The translations under genes were made by a program, and so were the position numbers. DNA of 64,000 bases, from assembly GCA_025331125.1 (NCBI GenBank), contig JAOALB010000065.1, positions 62,001 to 126,000 of the forward strand, written 5' to 3'. Below are positions 35,233 to 46,527 of this stretch, in pieces. The notes below the pieces were generated by a model. The model did not search any database. It had not been told where the DNA came from and saw only the letters and a list, made by a program, of their open reading frames with translations. How positions within the stretch are numbered: the stretch's first letter is position 1; the number at the start of each line of letters is the position of its first letter. Source of the stretch: Mycogone perniciosa (lineage: Eukaryota > Ascomycota > Sordariomycetes > Hypocreales > Hypocreaceae).

Positions 35233-38211
35233 TTAATACCACCTCCCGCTCGCATTGCCGTTGGCATTCAAGAACGCATCCATGTCGCCAACGCCCTCTG
35301 TTTCCAATACATTCATAAGTTCTTGTTGTTGCGAGTGTGATAGACTGCCATGTCTGCCAGGTAGGAAGCCAAATTGCGGGCCTCCGAGTTCCGCGGTGAT
35401 GTTATGAAGACCCAATCCGTGGGCGGGGCCGTCGCCAAATCCTGGAGTCCCTGTCATAGCCTCGTTGAAGTAGTTGCTAGATACGAAATTGTAAGGTGAG
35501 ATGAATTGCGGTGGAGGTGTGAACCATTCGGACATTGTTGTAGCGGTCGGCGGTAATGGCCGCTGCGGAATGGACTGGGGCATTCGCTGCTCGGGGTTCT
35601 TGTGCACTATGATTGGCGTTTGTAGGACGCTCGGCGGCATTCCAGGGGTTGACAATGTTGTACTTGGGGAAGTTGTTGCTAAATTCGACTGGGCAAGCGA
35701 CTCGGGAGGCGTCGGTGAGTGATTCGACATCTGATCCATCGCAGCGTGTGGAGGAGGGTCATCGGGCGCAGCTTCACCCATGCCGGTGCCGTCTGGAGGG
35801 AAGTAAGAGAACCGGCGGCTGCTGTTGTCAGTAGCCGGATTGCAGAAGATCGAGTTGGATCGGAAGGTAGGCTGAGGGGGTGGGAAATTGGAATCGAAAG
35901 TATATGTATTCATGGATTCAGGCCCAGAGTTGAAAACGTAACCAAACTGAGGTGGGTTAAGATAAGGGACTGGTTGCGATGAGCATTGGTGATAGCCCTC
36001 AGTTGGAGACTGCGTCTCACTAGCTGGCGGAGGGCTTGCGAATGTGAATGCCGGTTGTAGTTCGCTTCCGGGCCTCGCATCGTAGCTTTGCAAGCACGCC
36101 TTGGAGAATATAGTATAGAGTTGTGAAGTAGAGGCTGTACCTGGCCAGCGCTGCGCACATCGATCCAGACACTCCAACGCTATATTCACCAGTTCCTCCA
36201 CTTCCTCTCGAGGGTGGGCTTCCCGCACTCCTGGGTATGACGTGGTCCACAGTAGAGTACTCAAGGATACATTCAAAGTCAGAAGGAATATCCATGAAAT
36301 GTCAATCGTACCGCTCCCCAACTGTTGTTCTGATATTTTTATCACCGCAGCTGAGGAGTCGTAGCAAATCTGAGCGGCGCGGGGCGATGGCTGTGGCAAT
36401 TGAGGAGAAGGACGATACATGAGGGTCCTTAGTTGGTGATAATAGCCCGTAAACCTACCACATCTGTCAGCACAAACCAGTCTCTCAACATTAGCACAGC
36501 TACTTACCAAATCTTGGCCCAAGGCTCGTCCTCTGGTGATGCATCTAGCCAATCTTTCAGCCTCCTCTCCATTCCTTGGAACCAAGAGTGCAAGTCATTT
36601 CTTGGTTCTGGCCTCTTTGTCTCGTAGAGGGTTCTCTTGATCTCAACTTGGGGCTCTCGCATCTTGTAAAGGTGTATGTTCAAAAGCTTCCGGGAGCATG
36701 GCGGGCCGAGCTGGATCCCATTAGGTGTGATATTCGCGTCGTGAACAGTCGAAAAGAAATTCACATTCATCCTTTCATCGCTGGTAGCGAAGGCACTGGG
36801 CCGGCCCATATGATAAGCCAAACCAGTTTCCATCATGGCAACTGTCCAAGCCAGACGGCGGCGCATATCGATGGTCTGATGATCCAAATTGTAGCCCGCG
36901 GTAATTGTCTTCTCGTCCGTCAAGCCCTCCTGCTGACAGATTCTTGTTGCGAGGCCGATGACGTAGTATATAGGCGTGCGTGTCGGAGTGAGCAGTGAAT
37001 ACTGTCCAATGAGTACGAGACATTGTACCGTTTTCAGGTCTTTCGGACGAATAATGTCTTCGACAACCCGCATTGCAGCCATGTAATATGAGTCTGCCAA
37101 ACCAGCGTATTGTACGTCTAATTTCTGGAGACTCACGGCAATGACCATGCGGAAAAGGAAGTTCTTGTACGGGTCGTTATCACCATCAAAGACAGCCTCG
37201 ACATCGGCCTGGAACACCTTCTCATGGATTACTGGCCAATAGAATTGAGCTACTAGTATTAGCTTTGCCTATCAAGACAGACAGCATGGACGAACAGCAA
37301 GCTCACCTTTCTTGAAGTAAATCTCAATCAGTTTGTATGCCACGTCCCGCGTGGGGAGGGTTTGAGCTGGGTGCTCACTGACTCTTGGCCAGTTCTTCTT
37401 GCTGGTGGTGCTAGACCCAGTCATCTGAATGGATTGCATGCGAGCCTTGCTCCTAGCGCGGACCTCGGGGATGAGGTCAGAAATCTTGTTGGAATCGGTG
37501 AATCGCTTAGCCTCCGCCATGAGCAACCGGGTCATAGAGATACCACTCGTGGGCCCTAAATATCGGGGTGTATCGTCATTGGGATTAAGGCGAACCATGC
37601 CTCCTGGGCGCACCATATCCTCGCTCGTGGGAGGATGATCGCCGTCCTCGTCAGTATACTGGCTAAGTTCAGCCTCGAGTATCTTGACTTTGTCTTGCAG
37701 CGCGATGACATATTTGCGGTTGATTTTACGACCCCGTGCGGTATCAAGATACTCGCATATAGATCCCGATCTCTCGCAGGGGAGGCAACGGGGCAGCGTA
37801 GGGTCACATTTCGTTTTTCTCTAGAGGGGGATTGACGATTAGCAGAGCCCTGGAAGTGGCGTGCGCGAAGCACGATTAGGCGGGGTAAGTTGACATTGAA
37901 CATACCTGGCGACAGCGGCAACATGCAGTTAAAGTGTGAGCAACACGATGGCCAGAGGGGGATTCGCCGTCTGAGAAGTCATCCCGGGTTTGGGGCGCTC
38001 TCCGCGGCTGGGCAAAGGCCTGGGTTGGACGAGGAGGGACGGTTCCCAGGCCCTGTCGGAAGATGTATGCAGAGTCCATGGGGTTTGGTCTGGTATCGCG
38101 GGTATCAGACAGCCGGCTGTCCCTGTCGCGTTGGCGGTACGACTTGCGCACGACCGTCGCCTCCGTAGAAGGGAGCGATTCGGGGTCGAAGGAGATGGCA
38201 CTCGTCTTCAT
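35233..38211 (-). CDS. Zn2Cys6 transcription factor with fungal regulatory domain, 927 aa
   Basis: Four exons: 38211-37906, 37820-37307, 37249-36508 and 36454-35233; introns of 85, 57 and 53 bp, all in phase. The zinc cluster uses C97, C100, C107, C114, C117 and C124 with equal six-residue spacings, and the first intron falls inside it, after Q102. A dimerising coiled-coil-like stretch (KYVIALQDKVKILEAEL) follows. The middle (about 250-600) matches the fungal-specific transcription factor domain, with the characteristic PIYYVIGLATRICQQEGL and DMRRRLAWTVAMMETGLAYHMGRPSA blocks. The C-terminal third is Pro/Ser/Asn-rich and may be an activation region. Targets are unknown. Its start faces away from another Zn2Cys6 gene across a 1.9-kb gap. 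Confidence 0.9.
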
Positions 38212-40119
38212 TGAGCCCTAGATATCAGGATATAGATACGGCGTAGTCTCTTCGATGCTCAAGACACTGTTCATCCGACAACGACGTGCGTGATGGTGAT
38301 GGTGCGAGGCTAAGGAACCAACACCAACGTACAGTCTCTCATGACTGAGAGAACGCGGTTTCAGACTGCCGACTCGACTCGATTCGACTCGGACACGACG
38401 AAGATGCAAAGAACGGAAGAGTGTGAGAGAAGACGGAACAGGACTAGTATAGCCTTGCTGGATCGCGGGGCGGCGGGGGGGTAAACGGGCGGGCGTCGCA
38501 AAGATGGCTATTTCACATGGGCCAGAACTATTGGAACAGAGCAGAACAAGAACAGGCCAGGGCGAACTGGCAGAGGAAGCGGGGCTTCTGCGGTGCGATA
38601 TGGATTCACCGAAGCGGAGCAATAATACGATCGGAGTAAGCACAGTGAAAAGTTCAAACGTCTTTGCCGATACGATGGCGCGATGGATGCACTCTGTACC
38701 TATGTCAGGTTTGCTGCAAATGAAGATTGTGTGCAACTTGAATATGTGCCATACCTAGGCGGGTAGTAAGTAGTAGCAGTCGTCCTCGTAGTGCGTGGCC
38801 CAGCAGATTGGTACCTAGACGGAGAGATAAGGTTGGATACAATACTACCTAGGCATGTAGTGGTAGACCCGCCAGGGCAACTCCCGCTACGCCTAGAAGA
38901 GCCTCAAAGGGCGCTGACAAGGCCACTAGAAAGACTGCTGTAGATTGTTGGTTTGCAGAAGGAATCGCGGGGCCTCGATCGACAACGGGGGTGGAGCAGA
39001 GGTAGAGGTAGGAGCAAGATGCTGGATCCCAATTGCGCTGCTCTCTAGCAAGCTTGGCAAGGCCTCTTTTGATCTGACCCTGATCCTAGCCCAGCTCAGG
39101 ATGATCGGTGCAAACCCCATGATACGTGACAGTCAGTACAACAGTACGAAGTATGGAGTACGGATAATTAGAACCTACTGCTAGTCGGAGTACTAATGTA
39201 GGTAGGGTCCTGAGGAGGGGCAAAAACCAGTACGATAATATACGGTGTATCTACGAAGTACGAAGTAATAAGAGTTGGTGATGGTTTTTCGTAGAGACTA
39301 TCTATAATTTACGATTAAAGTTCTCGGTTACCACGTAATAGCCAATCTGCAGGGACAGAGGCTGAAGGATATTACTACTACATACTTCGTACTTCGTACT
39401 ACCTATATATATATAATTCGCCACGATGGAGCTTGATGGAGGCAGCACATGTTTCTATGATGGGTCAGACAGTCGGGCCGGCCCTTCGGTCGAAGCGCTG
39501 TTTGTCTTTGCATATGCAGTAAACGTACGTCCGAAGGAAAATATGGTCAGAACGAGCACCGCTCCGTGCAGTTACTCCGAGTCAAGTATTTTACAATATT
39601 GACAAAGTATAATGTTGTGTGAAGTCAAATGAAAGCCACAGCGTGGGTATATATACATTCAGTGGCTAGTAGTACCTGTACGAGTACAGAGTAGTATACT
39701 AAGGCAAAAAACGCACATCAGCACAAGAGCCCTTCTTCCCCTCTGCTTCTATGTTGCGATGACAACATATCCCGGATGTTTCAAAACACACCAGACATCT
39801 GACGGCGCGGCACGAGGCACGAGACATCTCCAAAATTGAAGGCTAGACGGCGCTAAAATCGCGGCTGGACAGCGTCGGGATCCATACGGAGGAGCCCTCT
39901 CTCACTGCTCAGACACAGACAGACAGACAGACATCCAATCCACCACACCCAGAGCGATAGCGATTTGATCTGACGCTTTTGGATCGCGACGCCGACATAC
40001 TAAGAATCCGCAAAAATTCATCCCCTCGACTACTCATCCTTTGCTTCAACAGCAGAGGGCTGAACGCTGCGCAATCGATGAGCGATTTGGGTCTCTCACA
40101 ATAAACAGCCCGCCCAGCA
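38212..40119. other. Shared upstream region of two divergent Zn2Cys6 genes
   Basis: No coding frame is supported in 1.9 kb. It contains five exact TACGAAGTA/TACTTCGTA copies between 39,145 and 39,398, a TATATATATA run near 39,403-39,413, and a (CAGA)n run at about 39,910-39,932. It must hold both promoters. Confidence 0.55.
39908..39932. repeat. (CAGA)n tetranucleotide repeat
   Basis: About five copies of CAGA lie some 190 bp before the ATG of the plus-strand Zn2Cys6 gene. It is a simple microsatellite in its leader or promoter. Confidence 0.85.
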
Positions 40120-42439
40120 ATGCCCCGCAGCAGCTTCTCACACACTCCCCTCCTCAGGGTCTCGCGGCCAGTATCAGCCTGCTCAAGATGTGAGTTGCTC
40201 AGATGCACATGCACCCATGACTGGACTCGATCCATGTAAAACTAACCATGTTTTCTTTCAGGTCGAGCTGCCAAGGTCAAAGTAAGCTGCTTCTCACCTT
40301 TCATCCTGTGCTGCTTCCTAACATCCGCCTCCCTCCTCCACAGTGTGATGGCAAACTCCCTGCCTGTACCGCTTGTGAAAAGGCTGGTCGCGAGAACGAG
40401 TGCTCTGCCGCAAACGATCAGTTTGCTAGAGGCAAGGAGCGGAGGTAAGAGCTGACAGACTCCATCCCGCGCGATCCGATGAGTACTCATGACAAATGAC
40501 GACAGCTATGTCGCCGCCCTTGAGCTCCGCATAGAGAAACTCGAGAGGCGCATTTCATATGCCAAATCCCGCAAGGCTTCCGTGGCCCTGCACGACCCTG
40601 ACGCCTTGGCAACGGCTCAGGTCGACAGGAGAGACTCCCTGGCATCAATCCGGGCGGCAATCCATCGCAAAGCAGCCAGGAGCCGTGAAAACTCAGATGT
40701 CAACTCATTGGTTTCTGACTTCGGTTTCCTGTAAGAGAATCTCATTAGGCCCTCACAGCCACCCACCAGCTTGTTAACACTCCCCTTTGCAGATCCGTCA
40801 ACGCAACCACGATGGATTTTGAATCTTCTGTTCTCAATATGACCTTTGCGAGGCTAGTCCTGGCCGCCGTAACGAAGGATAGTATTCCGGACTCTCCCGG
40901 AAGCGATCTGCCTCCAAAGCAAACCGCCAATGCCATTTTCCATCACTTTATGAAGAACGTTTACCCTCTCTTCCCGTGTTTCTCGGAAACTTCAGCTCTA
41001 AACATACTGAACGACGTCTACCAGCAAGATCATCGGGTTACCATCAAAGACTCCGATTATTGGCTATTATACATGATACTCGCCATTGGGTCAATAGTGC
41101 AGAGCCAAAGGACACATGATGAATATTACACCAACGCCGTCGATTTCGTTTCTAGGGCATTGGTTTATGCAGATCATGCACTGACTCCCGGATACGTCAC
41201 TCAAATCCAATCCCTACTCTTGTTGACGCAGTACGCTATACTTGATCCAGCACACTTTGACAGTTGGCTCCTTATTGGCTTCACTGCGCGAGCCATTGTC
41301 GACCTGGGTTTTCACCAGGATCCCCCATTATCCTCCATTGCAGACCTTTCTACACTTGATATGCGCAGGAAGATTTTTTACTGCACATATGCTCTCGACC
41401 GGTTTGTCAAGCCATTTGTTCCCCTTTTTCTCCCTTGAATATTGATCTATAGACGGCTAACTCGCAACCAAGGTCAATAAGTATGGTTCATGCTCGAACC
41501 TTCTCCTTCACTGACGATACTATCCATGTTGCCTTCCCGAATATGTCCAGTATTGACCAGAGACCGTCTGAGTCTGAGTCAATTACGGGCCCACAATCTG
41601 CTGATCCCGGTCTCTTGCTTTTCCAGCTTCGCCGGGCACAGTCGTTCTGGTACCAAGAACTGTATCATGCAGACTTGGGGCCTATTGCGGATTCTTCATC
41701 CTTTGTCTGGCAAATGTGCCTCGAAATGCGAGAATGGGGAGAATCACTTCCCAAGTCTCTTCCACCCGAAATACGACAAATGTTTGAACAAGAGTTGAGA
41801 TACAGCTATGTTTATTGCATCGCCCCTTCGGCCAGGGCTCCTCAGATTACCAACTATCACCGCACGCTCATTTTTGAGTATTCCCTGGCCTATCTCAAGA
41901 CCATGCAGGAAATTGCCGAGGTCGGACTCAACAGCACATTCTACACGTACCACGACGCCTTAAAAGTGTACTTTATGGGCAATCAATTTGTCGCTGTGCT
42001 TCGAGATGCCGAAGACATGCTACTCTCCGGCCCGCCAGTGCCAATACCAATTTCACACCCCGGAACCGCACCGGCGCCACCCGTGCCACGGCCTCAGTTC
42101 CAGCCCGGACAACCACTGGAGGATAACCTCACCAGAAGCCTACGGTGCCTAGAGAGCGTGCCTCGGACACTGGAAAAGTATGGTGAACGGTGGGAAGACG
42201 CTATGCTGCTACAGCAGAGCTTTGAGCATCTATCCAAGGATACGATCGAGAGATTGAGGAGGCGCAGGCAGATGCACAATCTGAACGTAGAGCAGCCACC
42301 CGTCACATATCCAGCCAATGGCGGCTCAGCTCCTCCCATGACAATGCCATCCCTTGTCCAAAGCATGCAACAGCCCAGGGAGATTCGATGGGTTGGGGTC
42401 ACGTCCTCGCAAATCATGCCTGGTGGTCCACATCATTGA
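40120..42439 (+). CDS. Zn2Cys6 transcription factor, 663 aa, six exons
   Basis: Exons 40120-40189, 40262-40281, 40344-40444, 40506-40730, 40793-41401 and 41473-42439; introns of 72, 62, 61, 62 and 71 bp, all in phase. The cluster C21, C24, C31, C38, C41, C50 is interrupted by two introns, one inside the C24 codon and one just before C31, leaving a 20-nt second exon. A coiled-coil-like segment (SYVAALELRIEKLERRI) follows the cluster. The fungal-specific regulatory domain lies at about residues 170-400 (IFHHFMKNVYPLFPCF, LLIGFTARAIVDLGFHQDPP, LDMRRKIFYCTYALDR). The last donor is the weak GTTTGT. The C-terminus is Pro-rich. Nuclear regulator; targets unknown. Confidence 0.88.
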
Positions 42440-43310
42440 GATGGTTGGTTGATTGAGTGTCTCGAGCAGGTTTATGATTAGGGCGTTTTTCTTTCATATA
42501 GTGTTTTCACATGGTGCTTTCAGAAATGGTACGGCATGAATAGGGAGTGTAGATATATGGTTTGGATCATTATACCCGCCAATGAAAATCCTTAGCGACT
42601 GGAATATGGAAGCTCTGCATCTCAAACCACATACGTCTACTATCTAAGATCCCCTCAGTCTGTTGCCATTATATCTCCCAGAGGATGCATACCTCACAAC
42701 CGGGTTATTACAGTCAACGGTTACCATTAATCTTGTAGCTTACAACCTCCCGTGTCGTGTCTCTCTGCCCCGTAAATAATGGCCCCGTGAGTAATTTACA
42801 AGTCAGCTTTGATATACGATCCGTCATCCACCATTTTTTCTACCAGTAGATGGGAGATGGCAACATCTTAATAATTTCCCTCCCTCCCTGCCTCCCCCCC
42901 TTTCCTCATCCCTCGCCGTGACGCCAGCCAGATTAGAAATGTGAAAAAAAAAACACAGCACAACACAATTAAAAAAAAGACCTTGCAGTCCCTACCCGGT
43001 GGTTGTTTTGTTTTTACCGCCACAAACTTCGTTGCAACATAGATCCCAACGCATTCATCACGCGCGGCTTGACCGTCTTGTCTTTGCTCTGGATAGGCAA
43101 CTCGTGAAGCCACTGCCTGGTGGTGGCCCCCGGCGCAGATGCACATGCTCCCACGGGGCTAGCAGACACTTGGCACCGGCGGAGGCGTCTGCGTTGACGG
43201 CTGTCCCTTTTGAGAGGAGGGGGAGGAGAAGGACGAGACGAAGGAGGCTCTTGTTTCTGGTCCTGTGATGGCGCGGCAACGACTGGTTCTTCCTTGTCAT
43301 CAGTGGCTTC
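42440..43310. other. Convergent intergenic region
   Basis: It contains the 3' ends of the Zn2Cys6 gene and of SFH1. Homopolymer runs (A/T) lie near 42,940-42,980. No gene is supported. Confidence 0.55.
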
Positions 43311-45141
43311 CTAGACCGCTCGAATGTCTTGCAGGTGCAGATTCTTGGTCTGGCGGGGAAGCCTTCGGTCCCGTTCGTACAAGTAGCCGCAGTTGGCGCA
43401 GAGAGACTTTGGAGAAAAGCATCAGCATAAACGGAACTGTAGGTGGTCTTATCACGCTTGGAGAGAAACTTACCTTGGGCCCAGCAGGGCCATCTCGGAC
43501 TGCCCAAACGCTCGTGCCCCATGTGCGGCAGTGTGAGCAGCGCCATGTCGTTCGCTCCGCGTCAGTCAAAGCACCTCCGCCTCCGTACCCGCCGACATCT
43601 GGGGTTCCTCGCCCACCAGGCGTTCCACCACGTGCGAGGGGACTGAGACTTCGGAAACGTCGTTTCTTCTTGGAGCGTTCGCCTCTGCCCATTCTCTCCT
43701 CCTCTACTTCGGCGGCGAAGCCAAAGGGTGTGCCACCCAGCATGCCCGTCGTGGAGCTGAAACGTGCCGTCTCACGCCGTAACCGCCGAATCTGCCGCTC
43801 GCGATCGCCTTCTCGCTTTTCCATATCCTCTTTGCTAAGGAATTCGACCTTTGGTTCCCAGTCATCCGCCAAGTGATCCGGATCGTATCGCCAGCCGGCC
43901 TCCTGGCCCTGTGCAGCGTCGTTTGGCAGCTCTTGCTGTGTTCCACCCCATCCCCCTACCAGGCCTCCAGCCTCACATGCTTCTTTCTTTAGTCGAAGTA
44001 CTGCTTCATAAATTGCGTGTGTCATTGCTGGGATCCACTCGCCCGTCAATCCCAAATCAGCGCAGGTTACTTTTGCAAAGGCCTCTGCAGTACCGGGCGG
44101 GTGAAGAAGTGACCACTCAAATTTGTCTGTGTAAAGCATCGATGAAAGGTTCAAGCTCAGGTTGATGATGCATCGGTAGGTATCGTCCGGGTTGAAGTCG
44201 TCTGAGTCGGGCAAAATAGGCGTTGCCTCGGCAGTAACATCCGGTGCTTGGGACGTTTGTGGTTGTGGTGTTCCTTGGCCTCCGGTTTGTGCAGGTGTGT
44301 CTGGACGTGACACAGCCCTTGCGAAAGAGGCCGGGGAGTCATCCCGAGACTTGAGTGATGTGCCGGGCTTTGGAGTTCCGGCCGACGTTCCATTCGCTCC
44401 AGCATTCGTAGCTTGGGGTGGTGCTGGGACATGCTGTTCCGAGTGGAAAAGAGGATGAAGGGCAACGCCGGCGTATTCTTCCAGCTGTGTCCGGATTTGT
44501 TTGCTGATTTCCGCAACGACGGCGGGTCGATTTGGAAGATCGAGATCTTGCGCCAGAGTCTGCGCAAATTGATCCGTTGTGATGAGCGTTTCGTGGAGAT
44601 TCCAGCAAAAGATATCCCGTAGCTTGTAAGGCACCGTCACCTCCTGCTGGCGGTACTGAGGTAGGGAGATGTCAACTGAATTGGGGTTTGGAGCTGGGAA
44701 CGGAGGCGGCGGCATGAAGGATGGAACGTCCAGGTCAATGCGTATTGGTATCAAAGTCAAGGGGAGATTGGCCTGGGCAGCGTTCTGCTGGTCACTCCTC
44801 ACAGAGCGGCTCTTCCCAATCCAATCGCGCCATATGCCTTGGACCTCGACTGGTGATTTGGTTTCCTTGCCTGCCTTGTCAGCCAAGTCTTGTCTGCTGG
44901 CCGAGTCCTCCTTGCGCAAGCTCCGCAGGCCGGTCGGGCGGCGTCTGGTATCGTCGCTATCATCGTCTAAGTCATCGAATCCATCCTCGGCGTAATTGAT
45001 GATAGTCGTCCCTCGCTTGGTGGTGCGTGAGATGGGCCCAGACGGCGCACTCGGCAGGACGGGCGTCAGAAGGGAGTTGTTGTAGGAGCGCAGTCGCGGC
45101 GCATATGTCGACAGGAAGGCCTGGGGTTTTGATCGTTCCAT
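43311..45141 (-). CDS. SFH1: Sfh1/Snf5-type chromatin remodelling subunit, 587 aa
   Basis: Exons 45141-43474 and 43406-43311 join across a 67-bp intron. The N-terminal STYAPRLRSYNNSLLTP and RGTTIINYAEDGFDDLDDD segments, and the SNF5/INI1 region (about residues 125-430) with two repeats (YKLRDIFCWNLHETLI..., ...DKFEWSLLHPPGTAEAFAK), identify the SMARCB1/Snf5/Sfh1 family. WEPKVEFLSKEDMEKREGDR then a basic helix (about 435-460) matches the end of yeast Sfh1. A GATA-like finger C535-x2-C538...C559-x2-C562 is split by the intron, so both zinc-binding halves appear only after splicing. It would serve as a core subunit of RSC/SWI-SNF nucleosome remodellers. Filamentous fungi often have only one or two such genes, so calling it Snf5 rather than Sfh1 is possible. 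Confidence 0.9.
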
Positions 45142-45599
45142 TGTATGCTTCGTGGGACCGTGCTGGTCATTTCATGCTGGCGCAACAAGGGAGCAAGCAG
45201 CACTTGGTACGCGCAAGTTGGATCCCCACGTCGTCTGCCTGCAAGGGAAAGAAGACAGCCTGTTAGGCGGCCAGAACAGATACGCCAGCAATCACTCTAA
45301 GGCGTGAGATGTGATGCTTATCGCTGAGGCGGCAGAGTCGAGGAAACAGGATAGTGCTGTGTGGAGTGGATGGGACGGTTCGTTTCGCCAAAGGTCGCGA
45401 CTCGTGAATGGTGGTTTTCTCGATCGCGTCGATGTCTCGCCCAAAAATTGGCGGGCTTTCCTCTGCGCAAACATTGAGGCTTCGGATTATGTAAGCGGGT
45501 GGATTGTGGGTGTGAACTGTGGATCCTCGAAGTCACCCACATAGGGCTACCCTGGATAATCAAGATTTTCACGCCATCCCGACATCAAATCCAACAAGC
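45142..45599. other. Intergenic between SFH1 start and tRNA gene
   Basis: This should hold the SFH1 promoter on the minus strand. No coding frame is supported. Confidence 0.6.
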
Positions 45600-45678
45600 G
45601 GCCGTGTGGCTCAATGGCAGAGCGTCTGACTACGATAAGTAAATCAGGAGGTTGCAGGTTCGACCCCTGTCTCGGTCA
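45600..45678 (+). tRNA. tRNA-Arg (anticodon ACG) with a 7-nt intron
   Basis: A cloverleaf can be drawn. The D stem is GCTC/GAGC. The anticodon stem is TCTGA/TCAGG, with mature loop CTACGAA. The T arm is GCAGG-TTCGACC-CCTGT, and the discriminator base is A. The loop is 14 nt in the gene, so a 7-nt intron (TAAGTAA, placed after position 37) must be removed, leaving ACG at 34-36; A34 would become inosine. The acceptor stem has one G-U pair and one T-T mismatch (positions 6-67). Box B (GGTTCGACCCC) is good. A run of five T lies about 45 bp downstream (near 45,722), rather far for a Pol III terminator. Confidence 0.85.
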
Positions 45679-46527
45679 ATGTTGTTCGTCTTCTACACCT
45701 TCTGGGTGTTGAAGATCATCTCTTTTTGCACTTTGCTCATATGTGCTGCTTTTGAGTTGATACGAACATAGAAACCGAGTAGTGCGGTGAAAAGGACAGA
45801 ATGACGGGAGAACTATCGCCTCATTCTTTTTTCCCTGCATAGATATTCCATGTGTTCATCAGGAACTACGCACACAGTTCTTCTCAGGCGAGGCTTATAC
45901 ATAATTAGATCATTTAACTTGCTTCGCTCTTTTTCTCACAGGGACACAGACAAATGAAATATTCAAATATTCACAATGTATTTCCCCCAAGGTCCATGAG
46001 CCCTCATCTCTCTCTCTTTGCTTCTTGCCTGATATAATATGGCTGGCTGGAGGCTGTACGGAGTAGAGCAATGCAGTTTGACTTTGTGCCAGTGATGCAA
46101 TGCAGCCTCAGTCTCCACTGAAGCATCTTCATAACGTTTGCAGTTGCATTGGGTTGCATTAGGAGAAATAGGCATTACCATTGAGTAATTTTCTGCAATG
46201 GTAGGACCCGTGAATCTGCTCTGCTCTTCCCCAAACCTGCACCCAGGACCTAATTAGGTTGACGAGGTTCGCAGCTGCCTCGTTCAGTTGATCAGGTGCC
46301 TGTCAGCTGAGTTCTCACACTCTGTGTTGTATTGTGTTGTGTTGTGTTGTGTTGTGTTGTGTTTTGTTTTGTTGTTCAACTTCTCCTCTCCCTCCAATCA
46401 CTCTGAAGTTCCAAAGTTGACTTCTTCAACTGCTTCTCGCCATCTGCCTAATCAACTCTTGACCAGACTTTCCGTCATCCAGCTTGCCATCTCTGCCAAC
46501 ACACAAAGCAAAGCAAAGCAAAGCAAA
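45679..46527. other. Intergenic region and promoter of the CAP gene
   Basis: It holds the pentanucleotide repeat entered separately, one TACGGAGTA copy at 46,057, and a short AAAGC run touching the CAP ATG. The CAP frame stays open upstream to 46,288 through the repeat, but that extension lacks protein character. Confidence 0.55.
46323..46374. repeat. (TTGTG)n / (TTTTG)n pentanucleotide repeat
   Basis: About eight TTGTG-type units grade into two TTTTG units, ending some 150 bp before the CAP protein ATG. Confidence 0.9.

Noticed and set aside
35233..42439. Secondary-metabolite cluster around the two Zn2Cys6 regulators
   Set aside because: No synthase, P450, transporter or tailoring enzyme lies within the window near them.
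43265..43876. 203-aa plus-strand frame
   Set aside because: Antisense shadow of the SFH1 3' half; the minus frame has clear domains.
46288..46527. In-frame 80-codon N-terminal extension of the CAP protein
   Set aside because: It translates the pentanucleotide repeat (repeated Val/Leu/Cys); the signal peptide begins at the internal Met at 46,528.
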